Below the pieces are notes generated by a model, which worked only from the letters and a program-made list of their open reading frames with translations, had not been told where the DNA came from and made no database searches. The position numbers were made by a program, and so were the translations under genes. From positions 29,058 to 93,057 of the forward strand of contig JBGORM010000009.1 in the NCBI GenBank assembly GCA_041538185.1: a stretch of DNA of 64,000 bases, written 5' to 3'. This document shows positions 1 to 8,963 of this stretch, one piece after another; the stretch's first letter is position 1, and the number at the start of each line of letters is the position of its first letter. This stretch comes from Melioribacteraceae bacterium 4301-Me. Its GTDB lineage: Bacteria; Bacteroidota; Ignavibacteria; Ignavibacteriales; Melioribacteraceae.

Positions 1-171
1 ATCACTTGCGCTTATTTTTTGAGAACGCAAGGATCTGTATTTTTTTCTAATTAAATAATCCCTTACGGACTTTTCATCAATAAGCTTACGACTTTGAAGA
101 ATTTCATATATATCATCGCTAATTAGATCCGATAAAGGATTGTTGGACAACTGATTATTTATCTTCTTCAT
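1..171 (-). CDS. Hypothetical protein, N-terminal part (runs off the window)
   Basis: Fifty-seven codons are open from an ATG whose complement lies at 169-171 to the window edge, so the C-terminus is missing. The start is well supported by AAGGAGG about 6 bases upstream. The visible protein begins MKKINNQLSNNP and continues with a charged helical stretch (residues about 15-45, containing DDIYEILQSRKLIDEKSVRDY). That stretch could be a small helical or DNA-binding domain, but I do not recognise the family. The 5' side faces a gap of about 500 bases that holds the first copy of a dispersed repeat. Confidence 0.6.
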   Translation of the reverse strand, partial: MKKINNQLSNNPLSDLISDDIYEILQSRKLIDEKSVRDYLIRKKYRSLRSQKISASD

Positions 172-383
172 TTTTTCCTCCTTATTTTGAGTTATTTACT
201 CTTTATTCGGAACAATATAGTAATTGTAACTTTTGCCGTTTTAATGAATTTGTTTAATAGCCACTTCTATTTAACAATTAGCAAAATATTGTACAACTAC
301 ATAATCATGTGATTTTTTTAAAGTTAATAAATAAAAATAAAGGTGAGGTTACATGAATATGCAGTATATAAGTTTTGTCATAT

Positions 384-684
384 CTGTCCAATATATTTTT
401 TATTTTGTCCCTAAAGGGACTTAATCTATTTCTTTGTTCTTTATCCTATAAATATTTTGTCCTGAGGGGACAATAAAGCTTTGATTATGCATAAACCAAT
501 GTAATCCCTTTAGGGATTATATAGTTATAGAACAAATAAATATCAAACTGAAGTTAAAAGTCCCGTATGGACGAGATAGGGTTTGATTTACAAGACAAGT
601 AGAATAGTTCAAAATCTTGAAGTTTTCTAAATTTATTTGGTAATTCATCCCTTCGGGATTTGATTTCAAAATTATTTTGGACAG
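384..684. repeat. 300-bp dispersed MITE-like element, copy 1
   Basis: First of three near-identical copies in this window (others at 28314-28615 and 34012-34311). The element begins CTGTCCAATATATT and ends AATTATTTTGGACAG, giving short terminal inverted repeats (CTGTCCAA/TTGGACAG). Inside are five small palindromes of TCCC/GGGA type at about 407-420, 458-472, 503-518, 560-572 and 647-659. There is no reading frame of note. Its right end lies 9 bases from the stop codon of the response regulator. The rest of the 172-693 gap (172-383) is AT-rich and holds the presumed promoter of the first gene; I see nothing else in it. Confidence 0.85.
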
Positions 685-693
685 CAGTGAGTT

Positions 694-1329
694 TTATATT
701 AAACCTTTTCTAATGGCTTTTGCTACAGCTTCAGATTGCGAGTGTACGTGCAGTTTTCTATAAATATTCCTAATGTGGTGTCGAACAGTATCAACGCTTA
801 TAAATAGTCTATTAGCTATTTCTTGGTAATTATTTCCTTCAGCAAGAAAAGTTAATACATTTTTTTCGCGGTTAGTTAATTCGAAATCAGGCTTAGTAGT
901 GTTGCCCCCTATTTTTTGGAATACAGTTATTACTTGTCGAGCGATTTGTGAACTCATTGGTGAACCTCCTTCATAAGCATCTTTAATTGCTTCGAGCAAA
1001 CGGGCTGGAGGAGTTTTTTTGACTAGATAGCCGCATGCCCCAGCGCAAAGTGCGTTGAAGATTGAGTTGCTGTCTTCATAAATTGTAAGCATTAGAATAT
1101 TTAAATTAGGTTTTGTTTGTTTTGCTTTTATAATGCACTCAACTCCGCTCATGCCTGGCAACCCAATATCCATCAAAACAACATCTGCATTCAATGTATT
1201 TAGGTGATTGAGAAATGACTCACAATCTGAAAAAGAACCGACACACCTGTAGCCATCAGTTGCATTAATTAAAACTGTTAATCCCTCTCGAATTGTGTTG
1301 TTATCTTCTATTATTGCTACTTTTATCAT
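694..1329 (-). CDS. NarL/FixJ-family response regulator (REC + LuxR HTH)
   Basis: A 211-residue two-component transcription regulator. The N-terminal receiver domain (about residues 1-120) starts MIKVAIIEDNN with the acidic pocket pair, has the phosphoacceptor aspartate in VVLMDIGLPGMSGVE, and has a conserved lysine in YLVKKTPP. The C-terminal LuxR-type helix-turn-helix (about 145-205) has LTNREKNVLTFLAEGNNYQEI and DTVRHHIRNIYRKL. I chose the ATG at 1329 over an upstream TTG at 1344 because homologues begin at the first beta strand. The gene lies directly downstream of the propeller kinase on the same strand, so the two are very likely a cognate pair. Confidence 0.93.
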   Translation of the reverse strand: MIKVAIIEDNNTIREGLTVLINATDGYRCVGSFSDCESFLNHLNTLNADVVLMDIGLPGMSGVECIIKAKQTKPNLNILMLTIYEDSNSIFNALCAGACGYLVKKTPPARLLEAIKDAYEGGSPMSSQIARQVITVFQKIGGNTTKPDFELTNREKNVLTFLAEGNNYQEIANRLFISVDTVRHHIRNIYRKLHVHSQSEAVAKAIRKGLI

Positions 1330-1435
1330 AAAGTTAATTAGCAAATTGTTTTTATTAAAGCGACCTCATTTTTTATTTGAGAATATAACTTTGTCTTTGC
1401 TTCATTCTGTTCGCAATAACAATTTTTGGAATAAT

Positions 1436-4400
1436 TCAGAGTTCCCTTACAATTAATTTCTTTAATCGATTAATAAAATTAACTTTACTTGAAAACTTAA
1501 TTTCAGTTCCAGCTCCAAGTTTAGAATTTATGGTAAGCCTACCTTGTATTTTTTCTGCCCGACTCTTCATGTTTATTAAGCCATTTCCTTTTTTAATGCT
1601 GTTAAAATCGATTCCTACTCCGTCATCTGATAAAGTTATTTGAAGTTCATCGTTGTTAATTTTTGCTTCGAGTAAAATTTTTTTACACTTACTGTATTTT
1701 ATTGAATTGTTAATAGCTTCTTTAAAGATTAGAAATAAATTCTGTTTGTATTCGATTGGTAATTTAATGCTTGCAAGCTTTTCAACATAGGTTGTGCCGA
1801 ACGAAATACCCATTGTATTTAATAAGTCGCTGTATGTGTCTTTTAGTTTTAATATTAAATCATATAATGAGTCTTTCATTGGATTAATTATCCATACTAT
1901 ATCGCTCATATTATCAATTAATAGACGAGATTTTTCGCTTATTAATTTCAGTTCGTTAGTAACTTCAGAAGAGAGTTTAATTTTAGAAGTGGCAATTTCA
2001 CTAAGGATTGAAATTTCAGTTAGTCCAGCTCCAATATTATCATGAATATCGGCGGCTAATTTGGTTTTAAGTTTTTCTATCGATAATAAAGCTCTAAATC
2101 TAATTGTGCTTAAGTAATATACAGTTAAGCCAATAACGATTGTTAGTACAGTAATAAACCACCAGCGTTGCCAGAAAGGAGGTGAGATAATTATGTAGAG
2201 ATTAGTTCCTTCCATATTCCAAAGTCCATCGTTATTAGAGCCTTTAACTTTAAAAATATATTTACCAGGAGAGAGATTAGTATAATTTGCCATTCTATTT
2301 TTTGAATTAACGTAATGCCAGTCCATGTCAAAGCCCTCTAATTTATATGCGTATAGATTATCGGGAGGGTAAGTAAAATCTAATGCGGCAAATTCGAACG
2401 AGAAAAAATTTTGGTTAAATTCAAGAATTAAAGTATCAGGCTCACCTGTAATGGGTTCATTAAAAATTCTTATTTTGCTAATAACTACAGGCGGGATGTA
2501 TTGGTTATCTTTAATACTATCTGGATAAAAGTAATTAAGGCCATTAATGCCGCCGAAAAACATTTCTCCACTTGTTGATTTTGCAAATGCTCCTCCATTG
2601 AACTCCATACTTTGAATTCCATCGTGCAAATCGTATTGAATAAACTTGTTTGTTACAGTATTTAATTTAAATAGACCATTATCAGTACTTAACCATAAAT
2701 TGTTTTTGTCGTCTTCTAAGATTCCATAAGTTACTGTACTATTGATTCTGTGTTTTTGATTATATCTAACAAATTTTTCTGTCTTTTTATCGAACTTGTT
2801 TAAGCCGCCTCCAAAAGTACCAACCCAAAGAAAGTTGTTCTCATCTTCATAAATTGATATGACTCTGTTATCACTTAAACTATTTATATCACTTGGAATA
2901 TTTTTATAGGGAAAAAATTTTTGAGTTTCTTTATTAAACTTATTTAAGCCACCACCAAAAGTACCTATCCACAATATGCCTTCTTTATCTTCATAAATAC
3001 AATAAATTCTGTTGTCACTTATACTAAATTGGTCATTAGGATTGTGGAGATATTTTTTAAAAGCAATCCTTCCATTTTGGTGAGGATTATATTTAAAATA
3101 ATTTAAGCCTCCTCCAAAAGTTCCAATCCAAAAAGTTTTTGATGAGTCAATATATACAGCTTGAATCTGATTTGAACTGAGTGATGTTGTATCTTTATCC
3201 GAATGGAAGTAGTGCTGAAATTGTTTAGTCTTTTTATTGAACTTGTTGAGTCCCTTATCATAAGTACCAATCCACAAATTTCCCATACCATCATCCGCAA
3301 TTGCTCTTATATGATTATCGCTAATACTGAAAGGATCATCTGCTTTGTGTATGTAGTAGGTGAAATGTAAATTTTTTCTGTCGAAGCAGTTTAACCCGCC
3401 TTTGTATGTGCCTATCCAAAGTATGGAATCTTTATCTGGGTAAATTGCCCATACCACCTCATCGTTAAGACCGACATTTTTTTGAGCGGCCCGGCTCAAT
3501 CGATTAAACTTGACCAAGTTTCTTTCGATTTTGTTAATTCCTTTTCCAAGATGAGTACCGACCCAAATGTTGCCCGAACGGTCTTCAAAAAGTGATAATA
3601 TATCATTCTTCGAAAGGGAATTGGGCATGGTAGGGTTGTTCTTAAAATTTGTGTAATTGTGTGTTTTTAAATCTAATCTGTCAAGTCCTCCTTCAAAGGT
3701 ACCAACCCAATAATAATTCAAGTGGTCTTGTATGATAGCCATTACAATGTTGCTTGATAAAGAATTTAAGTTATTAGGTTTGTTTGTGTAATTTACAAAA
3801 TGGATTTCTTCTTTGTTTTTGTTTAGTTCGGACTTATTTAAGATATTAAAACCTCCGCCGTATGTTCCAATTAATAAGTTGCCGTTGTTATCTAAAGAGA
3901 GGCATGTAATATTATTGCTGCTTAAGCTGTTTTTGTTAATTGGTGAAAAACTAAATTGAGCAATATCATAAGAATTCATCACTTTGTGGAAAGAATTATT
4001 TTCTTTGGGTGTAATTCTTACTAATCCGCCGCCTAAAGAACCTGCCCAAATATTCCCATAGGAATCAACAACAACAGATTTAATTCTATTGCTGGTAATA
4101 TGTCTGTTGTTATTATCATTTTTATGGAATCTAAGAATTTCATTCTTTTTCTTATCGTATCTAATTAGACCCATTCCCCAAGTAGCTATCCACAAATAAC
4201 CCTGTTTATCTTCAGCAATTGACATAATTGATTTCTCATTATTCCTTGAGAAGGGAAACGGGAATTCATATGATTTGCAAGGATTGTCATTAGCAAGGTT
4301 ATCAAAGAGTTTTATTTTCTTAAAAATTTCTTTTTTTCTTTCAAACTTGTTTAAATATCCCATTATTGTCCCAATCCAAATATTACCATCTTTGTCTTCA

Positions 4401-4669
4401 TATAATGAAAAAATACCATTATCGGAAATAGAATTTGAGTCTAATGGATCATTGTAATAAACTTTAAAAGAATAACCATCATATCTATTTAAGCCGTTTG
4501 CCGTGCCAATCCATAAGTAGCCTTTTTTATCTTGTATCATACAAAATGCGGTACTTTGAGACAGCCCATCCTCCATTCTAAGTTGTCTGAAAGTATATTC
4601 TTGATTTGACTGCTGGGCTAAAGTGCATACATTCAGAATAAATGCTAATAATAATTGATTATTTTTCAT
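1436..4669 (-). CDS. Two-component propeller sensor histidine kinase (Reg_prop, Y_Y_Y, HisKA_3)
   Basis: A 1077-residue membrane sensor. It has a signal peptide (MKNNQLLLAFILNVCTLAQQ), then about a dozen propeller blades with the repeated pattern LWIGT-x-GGGLNKFD across roughly residues 25-720. A Y_Y_Y domain follows (YAYKLEGFDMDWHYV, then LSPGKYIFKVKGSNNDGLW). One transmembrane helix comes next (WWFITVLTIVIGLTVYYL), then a HisKA_3 dimerisation helix with the phosphoacceptor in ADIHDNIGAGL and a HATPase_c domain (EAINNSIKYSK, DDGVGIDF, GNGLINMKSRA). The ligand is unknown; in Bacteroidota such proteins often sense polysaccharide fragments, but no carbohydrate enzymes lie nearby. The partner is the NarL-type regulator about 100 bases downstream. 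Confidence 0.93.
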   Translation of the reverse strand: MKNNQLLLAFILNVCTLAQQSNQEYTFRQLRMEDGLSQSTAFCMIQDKKGYLWIGTANGLNRYDGYSFKVYYNDPLDSNSISDNGIFSLYEDKDGNIWIGTIMGYLNKFERKKEIFKKIKLFDNLANDNPCKSYEFPFPFSRNNEKSIMSIAEDKQGYLWIATWGMGLIRYDKKKNEILRFHKNDNNNRHITSNRIKSVVVDSYGNIWAGSLGGGLVRITPKENNSFHKVMNSYDIAQFSFSPINKNSLSSNNITCLSLDNNGNLLIGTYGGGFNILNKSELNKNKEEIHFVNYTNKPNNLNSLSSNIVMAIIQDHLNYYWVGTFEGGLDRLDLKTHNYTNFKNNPTMPNSLSKNDILSLFEDRSGNIWVGTHLGKGINKIERNLVKFNRLSRAAQKNVGLNDEVVWAIYPDKDSILWIGTYKGGLNCFDRKNLHFTYYIHKADDPFSISDNHIRAIADDGMGNLWIGTYDKGLNKFNKKTKQFQHYFHSDKDTTSLSSNQIQAVYIDSSKTFWIGTFGGGLNYFKYNPHQNGRIAFKKYLHNPNDQFSISDNRIYCIYEDKEGILWIGTFGGGLNKFNKETQKFFPYKNIPSDINSLSDNRVISIYEDENNFLWVGTFGGGLNKFDKKTEKFVRYNQKHRINSTVTYGILEDDKNNLWLSTDNGLFKLNTVTNKFIQYDLHDGIQSMEFNGGAFAKSTSGEMFFGGINGLNYFYPDSIKDNQYIPPVVISKIRIFNEPITGEPDTLILEFNQNFFSFEFAALDFTYPPDNLYAYKLEGFDMDWHYVNSKNRMANYTNLSPGKYIFKVKGSNNDGLWNMEGTNLYIIISPPFWQRWWFITVLTIVIGLTVYYLSTIRFRALLSIEKLKTKLAADIHDNIGAGLTEISILSEIATSKIKLSSEVTNELKLISEKSRLLIDNMSDIVWIINPMKDSLYDLILKLKDTYSDLLNTMGISFGTTYVEKLASIKLPIEYKQNLFLIFKEAINNSIKYSKCKKILLEAKINNDELQITLSDDGVGIDFNSIKKGNGLINMKSRAEKIQGRLTINSKLGAGTEIKFSSKVNFINRLKKLIVREL

Positions 4670-4938
4670 TTGCTAAAAAAATAGTTAATATCAAACAAAT
4701 AATTAATAAAAATTGTTCATAAAACTATTAAAAGGGCATTACATAATAATTGATTTGCAATCTAAAAAGTAATATACATACTTTTCAAACCTTCTAATAC
4801 TCCAAAATTCTTATTTCAGATGCAGAAGCATTAGGAACATTTATATCTGTTTATGTGTTATAAACTACCGAGTCTGTGAAATTTGTTATAAATATATATT
4901 CTAAATAAATTATAAATAAAAGTTTAGCGAGGGTTAAT

Positions 4939-5796
4939 ATGAACAGCGTTAAAACAGTTATATTAATGACAGCAATGATGATTCTCTTTATGATAGTGGG
5001 TTCGATGTTGGGGGGAGATACTGGTTTGATTATAGCTTTTATTTTTTCTTTGATGTTAAATTTTGGTGCTTATTGGTTTTCTGATAAAGTTGTATTAAGA
5101 ATGTATGGGGCACGAGAAGTAACCGCAGAAGAAATGCCGCAGCTATATAATATAGTTAGAGAATTATCAATGAAGGCTGAGTTACCAATGCCTAGAATTT
5201 ACATTATAGATAACCCAACTCCGAATGCTTTTGCAACTGGGCGAAACCCACAAAATAGTGCAGTAGCAGTGACAACTGGAATAATGAAGATATTGAATAA
5301 AGACGAACTTGAAGGAGTTCTCTCACATGAATTAACTCACGTGAAAAATCGTGATATTCTTGTAAGTACAATTGCAGCCACATTAGTCGGCACAATTACT
5401 TTTATTGCAAGGATGGCCGGGTGGGCGGCGATGTTTGGAGGTTATGGTAGCAGTAGGGACAGAAACAACAATGCGTTAGCTGACCTTGCTTTGATTATTT
5501 TAGCTCCCATTGCTGCTGTGCTGCTTCAACTTGCAATTTCCAGGTCGCGTGAATATATGGCTGATGCCGGCGGTGCTAAAATTTCTGGTAAGCCATTAGC
5601 CCTAGCTTCAGCATTGGAAAAGTTGACTAAGACTAATGAAGTTTTGCCAATGAAAAATGCAGGTCCATCAACCGCACATCTTTTTATTGTTAATCCCTTT
5701 AGCGGAAAGGCAATAATGAAGTTATTTTCTACTCATCCTCCTATTGAAGATAGAATTGAAAGACTTAAAGAAATAGCAAGTGGTAAAAAAATTTGA
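4939..5796 (+). CDS. htpX: HtpX-type membrane zinc metalloprotease (M48)
   Basis: A 285-residue integral membrane protease involved in membrane protein quality control. Two N-terminal transmembrane helices (about residues 7-50) precede the peptidase domain with the zinc motif HELTH in GVLSHELTHVKNRD (about residue 130). Two more hydrophobic segments and the third-ligand region SREYMADAGGAKISG follow. The C-terminal STHPPIEDRIERL signature is typical of HtpX. Length matches the bacterial family (about 280-295 aa). The start is supported by a GAGGG site (AGCGAGGGTTAAT) just upstream. It is a stand-alone gene, divergent from the kinase. Confidence 0.95.
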   Translation: MNSVKTVILMTAMMILFMIVGSMLGGDTGLIIAFIFSLMLNFGAYWFSDKVVLRMYGAREVTAEEMPQLYNIVRELSMKAELPMPRIYIIDNPTPNAFATGRNPQNSAVAVTTGIMKILNKDELEGVLSHELTHVKNRDILVSTIAATLVGTITFIARMAGWAAMFGGYGSSRDRNNNALADLALIILAPIAAVLLQLAISRSREYMADAGGAKISGKPLALASALEKLTKTNEVLPMKNAGPSTAHLFIVNPFSGKAIMKLFSTHPPIEDRIERLKEIASGKKI

Positions 5797-6118
5797 CATA
5801 TTTTTTTCTAACTACAACTTGGTGAATTCAAGCGAATTTTTGGGTTAAATATATTTTTGTAAAATTTTGCTGATTTTTTTGAGGAAGTAAAGTAGTGTTG
5901 TATGCAATAATATGTTTTTAGAGATAGTGTTTAATGCTTTGTTGCAATAACCTTTTCACAAGATTCTATCAAATCACGCCGGGGAGATTCCTATATTCAT
6001 TTAGATTCGAGGTTCTTCTTCTTTGTCATGTTACTAATGTAGTTAAGAAAAAAATAAAGTATCATGAGAGTCCACCACCTCGTTAGAGATTAATGTTGCT
6101 CAGTAACTTTTCTTTGAA
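5797..6118. other. Intergenic gap with weak hairpin and degenerate short repeats
   Basis: No gene is seen. Just after htpX a small hairpin AATTC-aagc-GAATT followed by Ts (about 5825-5841) could be a weak terminator. Further on, the phrases GGGGAGATTCCTATATTC (about 5982) and GAGAGTCCACCACCTCG (about 6065) resemble degenerate members of the GGGAATCCACCAC palindrome family found elsewhere in the window. Confidence 0.35.
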
Positions 6119-7378
6119 TTACTTCCTTAAACTTTTGATTTTGAAAAACAATCCAACAGCAAGAATAAGAAAAACTGCAGTAGCAAAAGCAAAACCATTT
6201 CTTCTCGTGTAGTATTCATCGATTTGTGCATCAGCAAGGGATATAGCTTTTGTTGTAATGTCAATCCCCTTTATAATTGTCGAGCCTACCTTTACTGTAT
6301 CAAATGTGTGAACAAGCGTACGAGATTCTATTAAATTTTGTTTTGCATCTTGTAAAAGATACCCAATTTCAATATCGTTCATACCTTTATCACGCACCTC
6401 AATTAATTTTTTTTCAGCAAGACTATATTTCGAATTAAGTGATGATAAATAACTGCTAATAGTTTTAGCAACAATATAGCCGTTATCGCCTTCGTTATGG
6501 CAGTCAATACAAGTAGAATTTTTTCCTACGCCGACCATATCGTCCGATGTTTTTTTAATCCCATGATTTCCATGGCACTGTTCGCAGCCATGATAATCAA
6601 GTTCTTTGAAGGGCTCAGCCATTGGTGATGCATTAAAGTAGTTCATGTTGTTAACGTGGCATGTACCACAAACATAAGATATTGAAGTTACTCCCGGCGG
6701 CATAGCACCGTGATTTCCATGACAATCATTGCATGCAGGTGCGCCCGTATCTTTTTTCTCTAATAAATCAATACCGTGCACACTTTTTACATATTCTGAC
6801 ATTTGATTGCTAGGTAAATTGTATTTATCCATTAATTCCTTGTTGCCATGGCATTTATTGCATGTGTTGGGAACATTTAAAGCGTACGTTGTTGACCTAG
6901 GGTCACTTGCTGGAAGTATACTGTGAGCGGTATGACAGCTAGTGCATTCCGCCACGTTTTTATCTCCTGCTTTTAATCTTTTGCCGTGCATACTTGTGTA
7001 ATATTGCTCTACCTGGTCAGTAGCAATCCTTGGCTGGTAGGTTCTCATGATATTAATATTTGAGTGACATTTACCGCAAAATTGAGGTATATCTTTTTTA
7101 TTTGGCACACCAACAAAACCCTTTGCTGGACTCATTGCAATGTCTTGGTCGTTGCTGTTTTTATCTCCGCCATGACAACCGGAACAAGAGAGACCTGAAA
7201 TTCTGTGCACATCATAATTAGAATAATCATTTGGCAATATATCATTTTCTGTATGGCAGCTAACGCAGTAATCAATGGATTCGTCTTTGATTTCTTTTTT
7301 TTCTTTTTGAGCGTAGGTTAGAAGAGTAAAACTTATTGTAATAATAACTGTAAAAATTTTTGTTAAACTTTTTCTCAT
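6119..7378 (-). CDS. Nine-haem c-type cytochrome, membrane anchored
   Basis: A 419-residue exported multihaem cytochrome. It has a signal peptide (MRKSLTKIFTVIITISFTLLTYAQ) and nine CxxCH haem sites: CVSCH, CSGCH, CGKCH, CTSCH, CNKCH, CNDCH, CGTCH, CEQCH and CIDCH. A haem-free helical stretch and one C-terminal transmembrane helix (FATAVFLILAVGLFFKI) with a basic tail anchor it in the inner membrane facing the periplasm. It is the last gene of an operon with Rieske protein and cytochrome b (10 bases downstream of cytochrome b). It probably takes the place of cytochrome c1/f as electron acceptor of a quinol-oxidising complex; that role is inferred from gene order. Confidence 0.9.
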   Translation of the reverse strand: MRKSLTKIFTVIITISFTLLTYAQKEKKEIKDESIDYCVSCHTENDILPNDYSNYDVHRISGLSCSGCHGGDKNSNDQDIAMSPAKGFVGVPNKKDIPQFCGKCHSNINIMRTYQPRIATDQVEQYYTSMHGKRLKAGDKNVAECTSCHTAHSILPASDPRSTTYALNVPNTCNKCHGNKELMDKYNLPSNQMSEYVKSVHGIDLLEKKDTGAPACNDCHGNHGAMPPGVTSISYVCGTCHVNNMNYFNASPMAEPFKELDYHGCEQCHGNHGIKKTSDDMVGVGKNSTCIDCHNEGDNGYIVAKTISSYLSSLNSKYSLAEKKLIEVRDKGMNDIEIGYLLQDAKQNLIESRTLVHTFDTVKVGSTIIKGIDITTKAISLADAQIDEYYTRRNGFAFATAVFLILAVGLFFKIKSLRK

Positions 7379-7388
7379 GTTTAGTTCC

Positions 7389-8471
7389 CTATAATAAATA
7401 ACCTAAGATTGTCATTACAACTATAAATGATACCACTAAGATGCCAACAATAGTAATTGGCTGAATTTTCCAGTTAGGCTTTTCTTTTAATTTAATAAAT
7501 GGGATTAGCATCCAAAGCAATCCAGCAAGACCAAAAGCTAACACGCCTAACAATTCACCATCAATAAATAAAATGTGAGCGGGGAGAAATTTCAGAGTTT
7601 GGAACATAAAAAGGAAATACCATTCTGGTTTTATACCGCTGGGTGCAGAAGCAAATGGGTCTGCCTTATTGCCAAGCTCCCAAGGGAAATAAAGAGCCAG
7701 AAAAATTATTACGTTAAAAACAATTAACCATAAAAGCGCATCCCTTAGGGCAAAGTCGGGAAAGAAAGGAATATATTTCTTTTTATCTTCGGGCAGATTT
7801 TTAAAATGTTCAGGTTCATGCATCCCTTGTCTTTGAATAAATAATAAATGCAGCACTAAAAAGAAAGTGAAAATTGCAGGCAATATTGCCACATGAATTC
7901 CAAAGAATCTTGATAAGGTGGCGCCAGTTACATCTTCGCCGCCTCTTAATATTACTCTTAGCTTTTCTCCTACTACAGGCAATATGCCAATTATGTCTGT
8001 TCCAACCTTAGTTGCAAAAAATGCAAGTTCGTTCCATGGCAATAAATATCCGCTAAATCCAAAAGCTAATGCAAGTGCTAAAATAACAAATCCAGTTATC
8101 CAAGTTAGCTCTCTTGGTTTTTTATAAGATTGAGTAAAGAAAACGCTAAACATGTGTAGAAAGGCGAAAAATATTAACAAATTTGCAGACCAGCTGTGAA
8201 CATTTCGAATAAGCCAGCCGAATTTTACTTCTGTAACAATAAACCTGACACTTTCGTATGCGCTGTCTTCGCCCGGCTTATAGTAAAGTAAAAGTAAAAT
8301 TCCTGTTACTAGTTGAATAAAAAAGAGAAAAAGTGTAACGCCGCCTAAATAATACCAAAGCGAATGTTTATGAATGGGCACTTTTTTGTGGAGTAGAAGA
8401 TTTCGTATTGGTGTTAGGTCAAACCTTTCATCCAACCAAGAAACTAAATTTGATGTAATTTTTTTCATCAT
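7389..8471 (-). CDS. Cytochrome b of a Rieske/cyt b quinol oxidoreductase
   Basis: A 360-residue cytochrome b with the b-haem helices in one chain ([17 protein letters not shown] and [19 protein letters not shown] carry the histidine pairs). The quinol-site signature PEWY sits in [13 protein letters not shown], and three to four C-terminal helices correspond to a shortened subunit IV. The protein therefore looks like a fused b6/subunit IV of the kind found in bc-type complexes of Chlorobi and related groups. It lies between the Rieske gene (3-base gap) and the multihaem cytochrome. The start is one of two adjacent ATGs. Confidence 0.94.
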   Translation of the reverse strand: MMKKITSNLVSWLDERFDLTPIRNLLLHKKVPIHKHSLWYYLGGVTLFLFFIQLVTGILLLLYYKPGEDSAYESVRFIVTEVKFGWLIRNVHSWSANLLIFFAFLHMFSVFFTQSYKKPRELTWITGFVILALALAFGFSGYLLPWNELAFFATKVGTDIIGILPVVGEKLRVILRGGEDVTGATLSRFFGIHVAILPAIFTFFLVLHLLFIQRQGMHEPEHFKNLPEDKKKYIPFFPDFALRDALLWLIVFNVIIFLALYFPWELGNKADPFASAPSGIKPEWYFLFMFQTLKFLPAHILFIDGELLGVLAFGLAGLLWMLIPFIKLKEKPNWKIQPITIVGILVVSFIVVMTILGYLL

Positions 8472-8474
8472 AAT

Positions 8475-8906
8475 TTAACCTGCAGATGTAATTACAATTT
8501 CGTCGTTAATTATTTTTACATCGTATGGAGTTAATGGTCTTGGTGGCGGTCCAGAAACATTCCTGCCATTAAGATCATAAATACCGTTATGGCACGCACA
8601 CCAGATTTGGTGGGTATCACTTTTGTATTGTACTATGCACTCTAAATGAGTGCATGTTGCAGATAATGCCTTAAAGTCTCCTTCAACAGTTTTTATGAGA
8701 ATTACCGGCTTCCTTCCAAATTTTACAATCTTATAACTGTTATTTGGAAAATCCGATGCTGAGCCGACTTTAACTGAATTTACTTTTGGTTCTGAAATTT
8801 TAGGGGGAATTAAATATGAAAAGATTGGATAAAATATTGCCCCCAAACCAGCAATTCCACTAAGACTTAATAAAATATTCAAGAATTTTTTTCTATTGAG
8901 TGTCAT
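8475..8906 (-). CDS. Rieske [2Fe-2S] protein of the quinol oxidoreductase
   Basis: A 143-residue Rieske protein. The N-terminus (MTLNRKKFLNILLSLSGIAGLGAIF) is a single membrane anchor and signal. The cluster-binding boxes are CTHLEC and CACHNGIYD, each giving one Cys and one His ligand, with the extra disulfide cysteines typical of respiratory Rieske proteins. The Pro loop is GPPPRPL. It is the first gene of the Rieske-cytochrome b-multihaem operon and should shuttle electrons from quinol to the cytochrome c subunit. Confidence 0.94.
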   Translation of the reverse strand: MTLNRKKFLNILLSLSGIAGLGAIFYPIFSYLIPPKISEPKVNSVKVGSASDFPNNSYKIVKFGRKPVILIKTVEGDFKALSATCTHLECIVQYKSDTHQIWCACHNGIYDLNGRNVSGPPPRPLTPYDVKIINDEIVITSAG

Positions 8907-8963
8907 TTTCTTTTATTTGTTATTTAGTTCGAAAATTTGTGATTAATTTTATTATTCTTTGTG

